Shown here: positions 16,482 to 24,545 of the stretch, piece by piece
Position numbering within the stretch: the stretch's first letter is position 1
How the letters are laid out: every line of letters begins with the position of its first letter
From: an uncultured Desulfuromonadales bacterium
GTDB lineage: Bacteria; Desulfobacterota; Desulfuromonadia; Geobacterales; Pseudopelobacteraceae
Direction: 5' to 3'
DNA: 47,279 nt
Assembly: GCA_903868145.1 (NCBI GenBank)
Contig: CAIPTY010000103.1
Coordinates: forward strand, 1-47,279
Translations under genes and position numbers: made by a program
The notes under the pieces: generated by a model
Told to the model about the DNA's origin: nothing
Seen by the model: only the letters and a program-made list of their open reading frames with translations
Databases searched by the model: none

Positions 16482-16943
16482 ATGACTGAGATTACTTTAC
16501 AAAATATTATCATTCGCCATGAGAAGTCCATTAAGGGCCAGGCGCTCGTTGAGTTTGCAGTTGTTCTGATGCTCTTCATATCATTTATATTCGGTATGAT
16601 CGAGTTCGGTCGCGTCATGATGGTGCAACATGTTCTGGATAATGCAGCTCGCGCCGCAGTCAGAGATGCATCGCTCGGTGTTCCCAAAGTTACGGCAACT
16701 GTGAACAGCACGTATATCACACCGCAGCTTATTTCTGCGAACATACCAACAAACCAGACAACAATAACCTGGACTCCAACCGATATTTCAACTGCCACAG
16801 AAGATACAGCGGTAACTGTCTTAATTTCGGTACCGTTTTCAAAGGTGACACTTAGCGGGATTGTGAAGCTATTTGGTATTTATGATCTTAGCGGTGTTAC
16901 GTTAAGGGGTCGATGTACGATGCGTAAGGAAAAAATCACCTAA
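16482..16943 (+). CDS. TadE-like pseudopilin
   Basis: The 153-residue protein has a short leader, a prepilin-type site before QALVEFAVVLMLFISF (Glu at +5), and the TadE continuation FGMIEFGRVMMVQHVLDNAARAA. A beta-rich exported tail follows. TadE/TadF pseudopilins are processed by the prepilin peptidase and are needed for Flp pilus biogenesis. AAGGAC precedes the ATG at good spacing. It is the last clear Tad gene on the plus strand; the next gene starts one base after its stop, implying co-transcription with a membrane glycosyltransferase-like protein. Confidence 0.9.
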   Translation: MTEITLQNIIIRHEKSIKGQALVEFAVVLMLFISFIFGMIEFGRVMMVQHVLDNAARAAVRDASLGVPKVTATVNSTYITPQLISANIPTNQTTITWTPTDISTATEDTAVTVLISVPFSKVTLSGIVKLFGIYDLSGVTLRGRCTMRKEKIT

Positions 16944-16944
16944 C

Positions 16945-18507
16945 ATGGCCAGATTTCTCCGTTACCTTCTGCCCTCGCTTGCCGATGCGCTCTTCGTTTC
17001 TGTTCTTCTCTACCTGTCATTCAGGCCGAACCTGGGGCTTCTGAATGACGGTGACACCGGCTATCATGTCAGAGCCGGTGAATATATCCTGGATACCTTC
17101 ACCCTCCCAAAAATCGATCCCTATTCATTCATAACCCCTGCCCTCCCCTGGACAGTCCATGAATGGCTCTCCGAAGTCATCATGGCAGTTGTCCACCGTC
17201 TGTCCGGAATTTCGGGAGTGCTTGTGTTGTACTCTTTTATCCTGGCGGCAACTTATTACGCCGTCGTCAGGGCACTCAAGGCACAAGGCAACAGCGCCCT
17301 TCCCGCTGTTGTGGCAACAATCGTAATTATCGTCCCCTCAATGATTCACTGGCTGGCAAGACCCCACCTGTTTTCTCTGCTGATAATCGTTCTCTGGCTC
17401 CACATACTCGACACCTACGAATGCCGTAAGCAAAACCGTCTCTATCTTCTCCCCCTGCTCATGCTCCTCTGGGTCAATCTCCATGGCGGGTTCATCATCG
17501 GCTTTGTCATTCTTTGCATCTATCTGGCCGGCAACCTGCTGCTCGCTTGTATTGACCGGGAGGCGTGGAACAATGGTGGCTTGAAAAGAACCAAAGATTA
17601 CTGTCTGATCCTCGGAATAAGTATGGGAACAGCGCTGCTGAACCCGTTTGGCTGGAAAATTTTCCTCTTCCCCTTTAAACTTGTTTCTGACACATACCTC
17701 ATGGATCATACCATGGAGTTTCTTTCTCCGAATTTCCATGAACAGCCGGTTTTCAAGGCTCTGATCCTTCTGCTGATCCTGCTGCTGGCCTTCTCCAGAA
17801 AGCGGCCAAGTCTGATTCAAATTGGCCTGATACTGCTTTTCACCAACATGGCGCTTTATTCCATCAGGTATCTTCCCCTTTTTGCCCTCATTGTTGTCCC
17901 GATCATGCTGCAGCATCTGGATTTCGATTTTGGCAATACTCTCCCGCGCGTAAGAGCCTTTTTTCGGAAACGAGTCGAGACAGTGGCCACGGTAGACCAA
18001 ATGTCTCGCGGTTTTCTCTGGCCATCTGCTGCGGTTCTCCTGGTTATCTTCCAACTCTACAGCGGATCGATCGTGCATGGCTTTGATCCGAAAGTGAAGG
18101 CCGTTGATGCCGTAAACTTTATTATGCGGGAACAGATTCCGGGGAGGATGTTCAACAACGACGAGATCGGAGACCTGATTATCTACAAGGCCCACCGGCA
18201 GTACAAGGTCTTCATTGATGGGCGACTGGATATGTACGGTACGGAAAGGCTGAAGGAGTATTTCAAGGTCACCACTTTTTCGCCGGGCTGGGAGGATATC
18301 CTCAAAAAATACGGGTGCACCTGGATAATTTTTGATACTGAATCGCAATTTGTTCGTTTTATTAACAGCCTTCCAGAGTGGCGATTGATTTACTCGGACA
18401 AACGTGCAAGCATCTTTGTGAGCAATACTCCCCAGTATGCAGATCTTACCACCCGCTATCCGGGGGTACAGCTTGCAAAGATTGAAGAAGAAAAGCAAAA
18501 GAAATGA
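16945..18507 (+). CDS. Polytopic membrane protein resembling GT-C glycosyltransferases
   Basis: The 520-residue protein has about ten or more hydrophobic helices (for example near 12-25, 68-100, 115-135, 150-200, 215-235). A soluble C-terminal part of about 130 residues ends the protein. The first extracytoplasmic loop has NDGDTGYHVRAGEYIL with acidic residues followed by PWTVHEWLSE. This loop design is seen in lipid-linked-sugar-dependent GT-C enzymes and related uncharacterised proteins. The C-terminal segment VKAVDAVNFIMREQIPGRMF, then GDLIIYKAHRQYKVFIDGRLDMYG, is common to this group of hypothetical proteins. It starts one base after tadE. Transfer of a sugar to an envelope protein, perhaps a pilus component, is inference. 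Confidence 0.7.
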   Translation: MARFLRYLLPSLADALFVSVLLYLSFRPNLGLLNDGDTGYHVRAGEYILDTFTLPKIDPYSFITPALPWTVHEWLSEVIMAVVHRLSGISGVLVLYSFILAATYYAVVRALKAQGNSALPAVVATIVIIVPSMIHWLARPHLFSLLIIVLWLHILDTYECRKQNRLYLLPLLMLLWVNLHGGFIIGFVILCIYLAGNLLLACIDREAWNNGGLKRTKDYCLILGISMGTALLNPFGWKIFLFPFKLVSDTYLMDHTMEFLSPNFHEQPVFKALILLLILLLAFSRKRPSLIQIGLILLFTNMALYSIRYLPLFALIVVPIMLQHLDFDFGNTLPRVRAFFRKRVETVATVDQMSRGFLWPSAAVLLVIFQLYSGSIVHGFDPKVKAVDAVNFIMREQIPGRMFNNDEIGDLIIYKAHRQYKVFIDGRLDMYGTERLKEYFKVTTFSPGWEDILKKYGCTWIIFDTESQFVRFINSLPEWRLIYSDKRASIFVSNTPQYADLTTRYPGVQLAKIEEEKQKK

Positions 18508-18762
18508 TGGGCCTGGAGAACATCATGATGCAAGTCAGGTCATCGAAAACGGGAACCGCCGATGCACGCAGATGAACGCCGAGAAATCAGTGACATAAAA
18601 CGATTCTGGGTTTAAACCCAAAAGCCTTTTGCTGTTAAGCTTTCTCCGCCCTTATCGGCGTGTTCGGCGGTTAATAATCTTGACGGTACAAGCCCCTACG
18701 ATAAAATCTCGACACTGAGCGTGGAAACGACAATGAATTCTGAATTATCTTGTCGATACACC
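18508..18762. other. Intergenic stretch holding a family B repeat and the AbiE leader
   Basis: Apart from the hairpin repeat at 18553-18673 and a lone TCGACA half-site at 18709-18714 that resembles the AbiE operator, I see no gene or promoter that I can support here. Confidence 0.6.
18553..18673. repeat. Large intergenic hairpin repeat (family B, copy 2)
   Basis: The left arm begins with aaccgccgatgcacgcagat at about 18552, and the right arm at 18652-18673 reads ttatcggcgtgttcggcggtt. The right arm's complement (aaccgccgaacacgccgataa) matches the left arm with gaps. Inside are a smaller palindrome (ggtttaaacc) and the pattern aagccttttgctgttaag, close to the inside of copy 1 near 5460-5480. 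The arms differ from copy 1 in sequence but not in design (short tandem units, about 120 bases overall). Confidence 0.65.
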
Positions 18763-18795
18763 CATAGTATGTCGAATAAATATCGACATACTATG
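18763..18795. promoter_or_regulatory. Perfect palindromic operator candidate for AbiEi
   Basis: CATAGTATGTCGA (18763-18775) and TCGACATACTATG (18783-18795) are perfect 13-base inverted repeats around a 7-base AT spacer, about 50 bases before the abiEi start. TGTCGATA at 18752-18758 and TCGACA at 18709-18714 look like extra half-sites. AbiEi antitoxins of known systems repress their own operon by binding inverted repeats at the promoter, so autoregulation is the likely role. The promoter hexamers themselves are not clear. Confidence 0.75.
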
Positions 18796-18847
18796 CCTTA
18801 TTATGCTATATCGTTTCCCGAACTCTATGATGTCGGGGGAAACAGTG

Positions 18848-19504
18848 ATGATGGAAGAGCTGCGGGCAAAGATAGCGGGGGAGGAGTTTGATTCTCAGGC
18901 TCTTTTGGACGGGTTACGCGAATATGATCGCCCCCGCGACAAAATCACCTCTCTGCTGAGACAGGGAGCCATCGTCCGCGTCAAGAAAGGTATTTATGTT
19001 TTTGGGGCGAGATACAGGCGGCACCCCTTTTCTACAGAGGTTCTGGCAAATATGATCTGCGGGCCTTCATATATTTCCCTCGACTACGCCTTGCATTATC
19101 ATGGCCTTATTCCTGAAAGGGTAGAAGCGGTGACGTCCGTTACTATCAGTCGCAGCAGGCGTTTTTCCACCCCGGTAGCTCTTTTTATCTATCACAACAT
19201 TCATATACAGGCCTACGCGATCGGCATTGATCTTGTGGGGCCTCAAAACGGATGCTCCTTCCTGATCGCCACTCCGGAAAAGGCTTTGGCGGACAAGATC
19301 CAGGCTGACCGTGGGACGGCTATTCGCAGTCAGGCGGAAATGAGGAGTTATCTGCTGGATAGTCTGCGGATAGATCCGGAGGGGCTGGAAAAACTGAGAG
19401 CTGAAAAAATTGCCCTGATCGCAGATCAATACCGCTCCCGCAAGCTCAGATTGTTGAGCGCAGTTGTCGGCAGAGCCGGAAAAAAGGGCAAAAGCGATGA
19501 ATGA
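18848..19504 (+). CDS. abiEi: AbiEi-type antitoxin and transcriptional repressor (type IV toxin-antitoxin)
   Basis: The 218-residue protein has an N-terminal winged-helix (about 8-50, with ALLDGLREYDRPRDKITSLL then RVKKGIYVFG). An AbiEi C-terminal domain follows, with STEVLANMICGPSYISLDYALHYHGLIPE, VTSVTISRSRRF and IATPEKALADKI. That order is diagnostic of the AbiEi antitoxin family. Several upstream ATGs exist (frame open from 18803); I chose 18848 because GGGGGA lies seven bases before it. In the AbiE system AbiEi neutralises the AbiEii toxin without forming a stable complex and represses transcription through inverted repeats. It overlaps abiEii by eight bases, so the two are translationally coupled. 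Confidence 0.9.
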   Translation: MMEELRAKIAGEEFDSQALLDGLREYDRPRDKITSLLRQGAIVRVKKGIYVFGARYRRHPFSTEVLANMICGPSYISLDYALHYHGLIPERVEAVTSVTISRSRRFSTPVALFIYHNIHIQAYAIGIDLVGPQNGCSFLIATPEKALADKIQADRGTAIRSQAEMRSYLLDSLRIDPEGLEKLRAEKIALIADQYRSRKLRLLSAVVGRAGKKGKSDE

Positions 19505-20363
19505 GGCGATTACCCGGATGTTGAACCGGTATGAATGCCAAAGCGTCGAGGAGTATGTGAGGGCGCTTCGGGAGATCATGCAGGAGATTGTTCTTCTCGG
19601 TCTCTGGCGAAGCAGGTTTTTCGATAAGGCGGCCTTTTACGGCGGCACGGCTCTCAGGATCCTTTACGGAATGGATCGTTTTTCTGAGGATCTCGATTTT
19701 TCACTGTTGCGGCAGATGACTGATTTTGACCTTTCGAGGTATAGCATAGCCGTGGAGAGGGAGTTACGCTCTTTCGGGCTTGATGTCAAAGTGACGACCA
19801 GAGAAAAAAAGGTTGAAAGCTCTGTTCAGTCGGCATTTTTGAAGGCCAATACGCTGGAACTCCTGCTCACAATCAAGAATGACAAAGAAATCGCCTTGTC
19901 GATCCCCACTGCCCAGATATTGAAAATCAAGATAGAGGTAGATACGGATCCCCCCCTCGGCTTTTCAACTGAAAACAGGTTTATTTTGCAGCCAATCCCC
20001 TTTTCGGTACGAACGTTTGTGCTTCCCGATCTGTTTGCAGGAAAGATGCACGCCCTCCTCTGCCGACGATGGAAGAACCGGGTAAAGGGTCGCGATTGGT
20101 ATGACCTGATCTGGTATGCGGCGAACCATCCGCAACTCCACCTGGAACACCTGGTGCAGAGAATGATACAGAGTGGGCATCTGAAGCAGGATGAACAGAT
20201 GACCCCTGAGAAATTCTTTTCGCTGACGACGGAAGCGATAGAGAAACTGGATGTGAACCAGGCGAGGATGGAAGTTGAACCTTTTGTAAAAAATGCTGAC
20301 GCTCTTCTGGTCTGGTCAAGGGAGTTTTTTATGGATGTCGTTGAAAGGGTTGTGCTGGTTTGA
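19497..20363 (+). CDS. abiEii: AbiEii-type nucleotidyltransferase toxin
   Basis: The 288-residue protein carries the DUF1814/AbiEii nucleotidyltransferase motif: Gly49-Gly50-Thr-Ala-Leu, then FSEDLDFS with catalytic Asp65 and Asp67. Downstream lie a conserved basic segment (LFAGKMHALLCRRWKNRVKGRDWYDL) and a helical C-terminus. AbiEii/MenT-type toxins add nucleotides to tRNA or other targets and stop growth, giving abortive infection protection against phages in characterised cases. All catalytic residues that I can identify are intact, so the toxin is probably active. The start at 19497 overlaps the end of abiEi. The pair sits inside a glycan gene series, with different flanking functions on each side, as expected for an inserted defence cassette. 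Confidence 0.9.
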   Translation: MNEAITRMLNRYECQSVEEYVRALREIMQEIVLLGLWRSRFFDKAAFYGGTALRILYGMDRFSEDLDFSLLRQMTDFDLSRYSIAVERELRSFGLDVKVTTREKKVESSVQSAFLKANTLELLLTIKNDKEIALSIPTAQILKIKIEVDTDPPLGFSTENRFILQPIPFSVRTFVLPDLFAGKMHALLCRRWKNRVKGRDWYDLIWYAANHPQLHLEHLVQRMIQSGHLKQDEQMTPEKFFSLTTEAIEKLDVNQARMEVEPFVKNADALLVWSREFFMDVVERVVLV

Positions 20364-20451
20364 TGCAGGTGGAAGATCATACGGAATCTGGACGCGGAGC
20401 GTCTGCTCCGTCTGGACTTTGGCCAGAAGCAGGCATGAGGAGATTACTGGA

Positions 20452-22044
20452 ATGAACCTATTGAGTATTACAAAAAGAGAATCAGTGCTGCCAATTATCC
20501 TCTTCATTGTAACTATACTCTCCCGATTGCCATTTACCAGTAAAATGCTCCTGCATATGGACTCCGTGCAGTATGCACTTGCTTTAGAATATTACGATAT
20601 CGGTCTGCATCAACCCCACCCACCCGGTTATTTCGTGTACATACTAATGGGGCGCCTGGTTCGATTGATTATTGATGACGCCAATATGGCCCTCATAACA
20701 CTCAGCATTATTTTTACATCGGGCACCGTTGTTATTGTATATCTGCTGGCAAAAGAGATGTTCGATGACCGCACTGCCATTCTTGCGGCAGTTTTTGCCA
20801 TAACCAGTCCAAACCTCTGGTTTCACGGTGAAATTGCCATGAACTATGGCCTTGAAAGTTTTTTCAGTATTGCGATAGCCTATGCATGCTGGAAAGTTCA
20901 CCTGAACAAAAATGGTCGAACACTTATTTTATTGGCGATCCTTCTCGCCTTGTCAGGCGGTGTCCGTCAGAATACCCCCGTTTTTATGCTCCCCCTCGTC
21001 GTGTTTGCATGCAGAAATCTCCCTAAACGTTTCGTTATTCTCGGCGCAGTTACGTTTGTAACCACCTCGTTAGGGTGGTTTGTCCCCATGATACTTTCGA
21101 CTGGTGGATGGACCCCTTACATTGAAGCCTTCACGGAACTCTGGCGCTTTAGTACGGGACATAATAGCGTATTTGAAGCGGGACTCGGTCGATTTATTTT
21201 GTATGGCCGCACCATCATTACTTTTATTATATATGGTATTGGAGGGGGCGTTGTTATTTTAACTTTTACGTGCTATGTGATGGCAAGACGAAATCGAATT
21301 TCGCAGATAAGAAGAGAGTATCTTCTTTTCTTTTCTATATGGATAGCGCCATCTTTGCTCTTTTATCTACTCATTTTCATACATCCAGCAAACCCCGGAT
21401 ACGTGCTTGTACTTACCCCACCACTTTTTATTCTGATGGCAAAATCAGTTGAGTTTCTAATACAGGAATTTTCTATATTTTTTCTTGGGTATCGGAGACA
21501 AATCCTCTCTATTTGCCTCATCAGTATTAACCTCTACCTCTTCTTCATTTCTGATCTACCGGTCTCATTGTCCATCATCCGCAGACACGATCAAGACCTT
21601 GCCGCTATGGTAAAACACTTAGAGAAATTCAATCCGAACACTACCGCATTTTTTATTAATGCATCTATTTTTTATAGCTATAGACATATCATGTACTACC
21701 TTCCAGAATATCTTGTATTCAATGCAGAGAGGGTGACAAAAAACGGAATGGTTCGTGAGTTTTTCGGAGGGATCAACAGAAAAACCATTCGCTCGAAAAC
21801 AATAGACATTCCAACTGGAATTAAAACCTTTGCATCACCCCTAATGATTGATATTAACGAGATAAATTATGATAAAGCTGATATTCGCATTGATGTTTTA
21901 AGTAACGATATCTACGTTGCATCAGGTGCTCTAACTAATGTTCTGAGGATCTTTCCGAAACTCCCACTCCGTTTTGTCACGCAGAACGCAGATCAACCAT
22001 TGAAGTATCGAAACATTTTTATCGGAATGCTCAAATGGACTTAA
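20452..22044 (+). CDS. GT39/ArnT-like polytopic membrane glycosyltransferase
   Basis: The frame is open from 20293, but GAGGAG nine bases before the ATG at 20452 and the immediate hydrophobic N-terminus fix the start (530 residues). It has about ten membrane helices. The first large loop has LLHMDSVQYALALEYYDIGL followed by HQPHPPGYFVYI, the acidic-plus-PPG pattern of GT-C enzymes of the PMT/ArnT type, which use polyprenyl-phosphate sugars outside the inner membrane. The C-terminal 130 residues are soluble. The gene is AT-rich with long Ile/Phe tracts, unlike the next genes. It overlaps the following methyltransferase by ten bases, and a dolichyl-phosphate-type GT2 follows that could make its donor. 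Confidence 0.8.
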   Translation: MNLLSITKRESVLPIILFIVTILSRLPFTSKMLLHMDSVQYALALEYYDIGLHQPHPPGYFVYILMGRLVRLIIDDANMALITLSIIFTSGTVVIVYLLAKEMFDDRTAILAAVFAITSPNLWFHGEIAMNYGLESFFSIAIAYACWKVHLNKNGRTLILLAILLALSGGVRQNTPVFMLPLVVFACRNLPKRFVILGAVTFVTTSLGWFVPMILSTGGWTPYIEAFTELWRFSTGHNSVFEAGLGRFILYGRTIITFIIYGIGGGVVILTFTCYVMARRNRISQIRREYLLFFSIWIAPSLLFYLLIFIHPANPGYVLVLTPPLFILMAKSVEFLIQEFSIFFLGYRRQILSICLISINLYLFFISDLPVSLSIIRRHDQDLAAMVKHLEKFNPNTTAFFINASIFYSYRHIMYYLPEYLVFNAERVTKNGMVREFFGGINRKTIRSKTIDIPTGIKTFASPLMIDINEINYDKADIRIDVLSNDIYVASGALTNVLRIFPKLPLRFVTQNADQPLKYRNIFIGMLKWT

Positions 22045-22772
22045 AAGAGTCACAATCCACTCATACCAAAAGACACCCTTGGGAGACGGCACGCCTCAGA
22101 GCCTTACAGAATATTTTAGCCTCGCTCCTCTTTGAGGGGATCAACGTCCTCGATATTGGCTGTGGAGACGGTTTTGTCTCCAGGAACCTCTTCGGTAATC
22201 TCCGCTCGAAAAATATTACTGCCGTGGACATACACCTGTCGGATGAGTGGATGCTCAAGCTTAACGAGCTCGATCAAAGTGTACGGTATCAAACAGTAAT
22301 GCCTGAAAATGCCCTGTATGACCTCATTCTGCTTCTCGATGTGATCGAACATCTTGAATATGACAAGGATTTCCTTGCCGGAGTGGTTGACAAATACGTT
22401 GGTGAAAAAGGGAAGGTCATGATTACGGTTCCTGCATTTCAATCCATCTATGGTCGCCACGACACATTTCTCGGCCATTACCGGCGCTACAACCTGAATG
22501 AACTTACAGCGCTGACAACATCATGCGGCCTGAAAGTTGTTTCTTCCGGATACCTTTTTTTTACGCTTCTGCTTCCCAAGTTTGTTCTTTATAAACTCCT
22601 CAAAATTTGCAACGACTCAGAAGGCATCGGAAACTGGAACGCCGGGAAAGGGGTTACAGCCATTATTGAAAAAATACTGGCTATTGATAACGGCCTGTTG
22701 ATTGCGGCCAGTCGTTCAGGGATCAGGATTCCAGGATTGACGGGATGGGTGCTGTGCGAAAAACGAGGATAA
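22035..22772 (+). CDS. SAM-dependent class I methyltransferase
   Basis: The 245-residue protein has motif I NVLDIGCGDGFVSRNLF (SAM binding), an acidic motif II (ITAVDIHLS) and the post-I motif YDLILLLDVIEHLEYDKDFL. KGKVMITVPAFQSIYGRHD and LGHYRRYN are typical of the UbiG/Methyltransf_11/23-type sugar and lipid methyltransferases often found in polysaccharide clusters. The substrate is unknown. The start overlaps the glycosyltransferase by ten bases and its end overlaps the GT2 gene by 28 bases, so the three genes form one translational unit. Confidence 0.85.
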   Translation: MDLKESQSTHTKRHPWETARLRALQNILASLLFEGINVLDIGCGDGFVSRNLFGNLRSKNITAVDIHLSDEWMLKLNELDQSVRYQTVMPENALYDLILLLDVIEHLEYDKDFLAGVVDKYVGEKGKVMITVPAFQSIYGRHDTFLGHYRRYNLNELTALTTSCGLKVVSSGYLFFTLLLPKFVLYKLLKICNDSEGIGNWNAGKGVTAIIEKILAIDNGLLIAASRSGIRIPGLTGWVLCEKRG

Positions 22773-23530
22773 TTATTCCCTGCTTCAACGAAGCTGCACG
22801 GATGGACTTAAAAGCCTTTCTGTGCGCTTTGGAAAAAGAGCTGAATCTTTTCTTCCTCTTCATAAACGATGGCAGTACTGATAAAACAGAACAACTCCTC
22901 GCATCCCTTAAAGAAATGAATCCGGTGCAGGTTGAAGTTATTACCCTGGAAAGAAACTCCGGAAAAGCCGAGGCGGTTCGGCGGGGAATACATGAGTCTC
23001 TGGATGGCCCTTTTGAATATCTGGGCTACTGGGATGCTGATCTGGCGACACCACTTGCAGAAATTGAGGGCTTTTGCCGTTTACTCGATTCCGCTGACGT
23101 GGACATGGTCATCGGCTCACGAGTGCGTCTGCTCGGTCGAAAAGTTGAGCGCAAAGCGCTGAGACATTATTCGGGCAGAATATTTGCCACCTGCGCGTCA
23201 ATTCTGCTTGGCATCAGTATCTACGACACCCAGTGCGGTGCCAAAATTTTCAGGAACAGCGCTACGTTGCGACAGGTTTTTGGAAAGCCGTTCAAGGTGA
23301 ACTGGACGTTTGATGTGGAGATGTTTGCCAGGTTCTCTATGGTGCTGAAAACGCCGCCACGCGAGACAAGCCTGCGCTGGGTTGAAGTTCCGCTTTCCGA
23401 GTGGGTTGACGTGAAGGGATCGAAGGTTTCATTCAAAGACTACATCAAGGGTGGCATCGAGTTTTGCAGGCTCCTGTATTATCTGCGTTCTCCGGCACGC
23501 AGGGGGTATGAAAAATTGTTAAACTCATAA
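22745..23530 (+). CDS. GT2 glycosyltransferase, dolichyl-phosphate-sugar synthase type
   Basis: The 261-residue protein opens with RIIIPCFNEAARMDL and continues with FLFINDGSTDKTEQLL (nucleotide-sugar binding) and GYWDADLATPLAEIEGF, the DAD metal-binding motif. VDMVIGSRVRLLGR, TQCGAKIFR and WTFDVEMFAR follow. This is the DPM1/ALG5 subgroup, which makes polyprenyl-phosphate mannose or glucose. It would supply the lipid-linked sugar to a GT-C partner such as the protein at 20.4-22.0 kb. AGGA lies eight bases before the ATG. No C-terminal membrane helices are seen, so it is a one-domain form. Confidence 0.85.
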   Translation: MGAVRKTRIIIPCFNEAARMDLKAFLCALEKELNLFFLFINDGSTDKTEQLLASLKEMNPVQVEVITLERNSGKAEAVRRGIHESLDGPFEYLGYWDADLATPLAEIEGFCRLLDSADVDMVIGSRVRLLGRKVERKALRHYSGRIFATCASILLGISIYDTQCGAKIFRNSATLRQVFGKPFKVNWTFDVEMFARFSMVLKTPPRETSLRWVEVPLSEWVDVKGSKVSFKDYIKGGIEFCRLLYYLRSPARRGYEKLLNS

Positions 23531-23609
23531 ATTGCGGGGTTTTCTCAAAGGGATTGAGACGCATGTAGACCGGGAGGAAGGACATATAGATAGATCGCAT
23601 AAAAAAGAC

Positions 23610-23636
23610 TTTACAATACCTCTTCCCTGCCGATAA
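23610..23636 (+). promoter_or_regulatory. Candidate sigma-28 (FliA) promoter
   Basis: GCCGATAA at 23629-23636 is an exact match to the flagellar sigma-28 -10 box. Fifteen bases upstream lies TTTA (consensus TAAA) at 23610-23613, the correct spacing but a poor -35. It precedes the start at 23677 by 40 bases. The FlaG-like protein two genes down supports a flagellar link. Confidence 0.5.
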
Positions 23637-23676
23637 GGGACTCATAGAAGGTTTAAAGCACCAGGAGGGTACCAAA

Positions 23677-23904
23677 ATGTCAATACAAGGAATTGCATCC
23701 AGCAGCAGCGTAGCCGCTACCTATACGCTACCGTCACCTCAACAGTCACAACAGCCGGCAGCTCCCAAAAAAGCTGCAACGACTGATACGGTAACCATAT
23801 CGCCTCAGGCACAAAAGTTGGCAACTGATGGTGATACCCAGGCAAAGGAAGTTCGTGAGAGCGGCGCTGAGAAGTCTTCTGAAACATCCAGAGGGAAGGC
23901 TTAG
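23677..23904 (+). CDS. Small Ser/Ala/Gln-rich protein, possibly flagellum-related
   Basis: The 75-residue protein lacks membrane helices and a signal peptide. It has a low-complexity first half (PQQSQQPAAPKKAATT), then TDTVTISPQAQKLA and a charged tail. The phrase DTVTISPQAQKLA resembles the short motif near the start of FlgM and of several exported flagellar proteins, but it is too brief for assignment. A strong AGGAGGG site and the sigma-28-like box support expression. It is 56 bases upstream of a FlaG-like gene. Confidence 0.6.
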   Translation: MSIQGIASSSSVAATYTLPSPQQSQQPAAPKKAATTDTVTISPQAQKLATDGDTQAKEVRESGAEKSSETSRGKA

Positions 23905-23959
23905 AATACATTATCGCCATCTTAATAACCATCTGTTGATGGGATAGTGGGAGTTGGTC

Positions 23960-24355
23960 ATGGACATAAGCTCAGTATCAGGAAATATTTCGGCTTTGCA
24001 GTTTCAGAGCGCTAAAAGGGCTGGCTCTGCGGATAATCCGGTCAAGGGAAACCCTGCCGAGAAGTCGGCCCCCGGGGCTGCTCAAGCCGATGCAGCGCTG
24101 CACGCCAATGACAAGACGTCAGCTTTGAGCAGTCAGACAGATAAGCAGCCGACGGTTGCGGCTACGCCCCCAAACACCAGTGAACCTGCGGGAGTGGCCA
24201 GTCATGTGGTCATTTCATATAACCAGCAGGGCAAAATGCGGACAAAGTTTGAGGATAGCCGCAACAATGTGGTTTATCAGATCCCTTCTGAGATGGTGGC
24301 GAAAATGGAAGATCAGATGTTGAAACCGGAGACGTCTACAAGCGTCAAGGGGTAG
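23960..24355 (+). CDS. FlaG-like protein
   Basis: The 131-residue protein (ATG at 23960, GGGAG six bases before; frame open from a TTG at 23954) has a disordered Ala/Ser/Lys-rich first 75 residues. It then has HVVISYNQQGKMRTKFED followed by NNVVYQIPSEMVAKMEDQM. The second half matches FlaG, whose usual end is a strand-turn-strand then VIRQIPpEExL. FlaG is encoded near fliD and affects filament length in some bacteria. Here it stands outside any flagellar cluster, with only a small neighbour, between glycan genes and a hybrid kinase. Confidence 0.65.
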   Translation: MDISSVSGNISALQFQSAKRAGSADNPVKGNPAEKSAPGAAQADAALHANDKTSALSSQTDKQPTVAATPPNTSEPAGVASHVVISYNQQGKMRTKFEDSRNNVVYQIPSEMVAKMEDQMLKPETSTSVKG

Positions 24356-24447
24356 GATTTTCCCGGAATTTCAGCGGAGCCGTAACGAATGTTTATGAAT
24401 GTCACACGGGCATGGAGCCTCGCTTCCTGCCCTTTTTTATTCTGCCA

Positions 24448-24498
24448 ATTCCAATTCCATATCAAGGCCCTATCTTCGTTGATCTGGAATTGGAATAA
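24448..24498. repeat. MITE-like repeat (family A), core-deleted copy
   Basis: The two ends of the element face each other: attccaattccatatcaagg (24448-24467) and gatctggaattggaat (24481-24496) are inverted repeats. Between them only ctatcttcgttg remains, the complement of caacgaagatag that closes the full-length core (47.2 kb copy). The usual inner sequence of about 60 bases is missing. Confidence 0.75.
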
Positions 24499-24545
24499 AC
24501 CCCCTGCCATAACTGCATCTGTGGTTGAACTCCCGTTTGGGCGGG

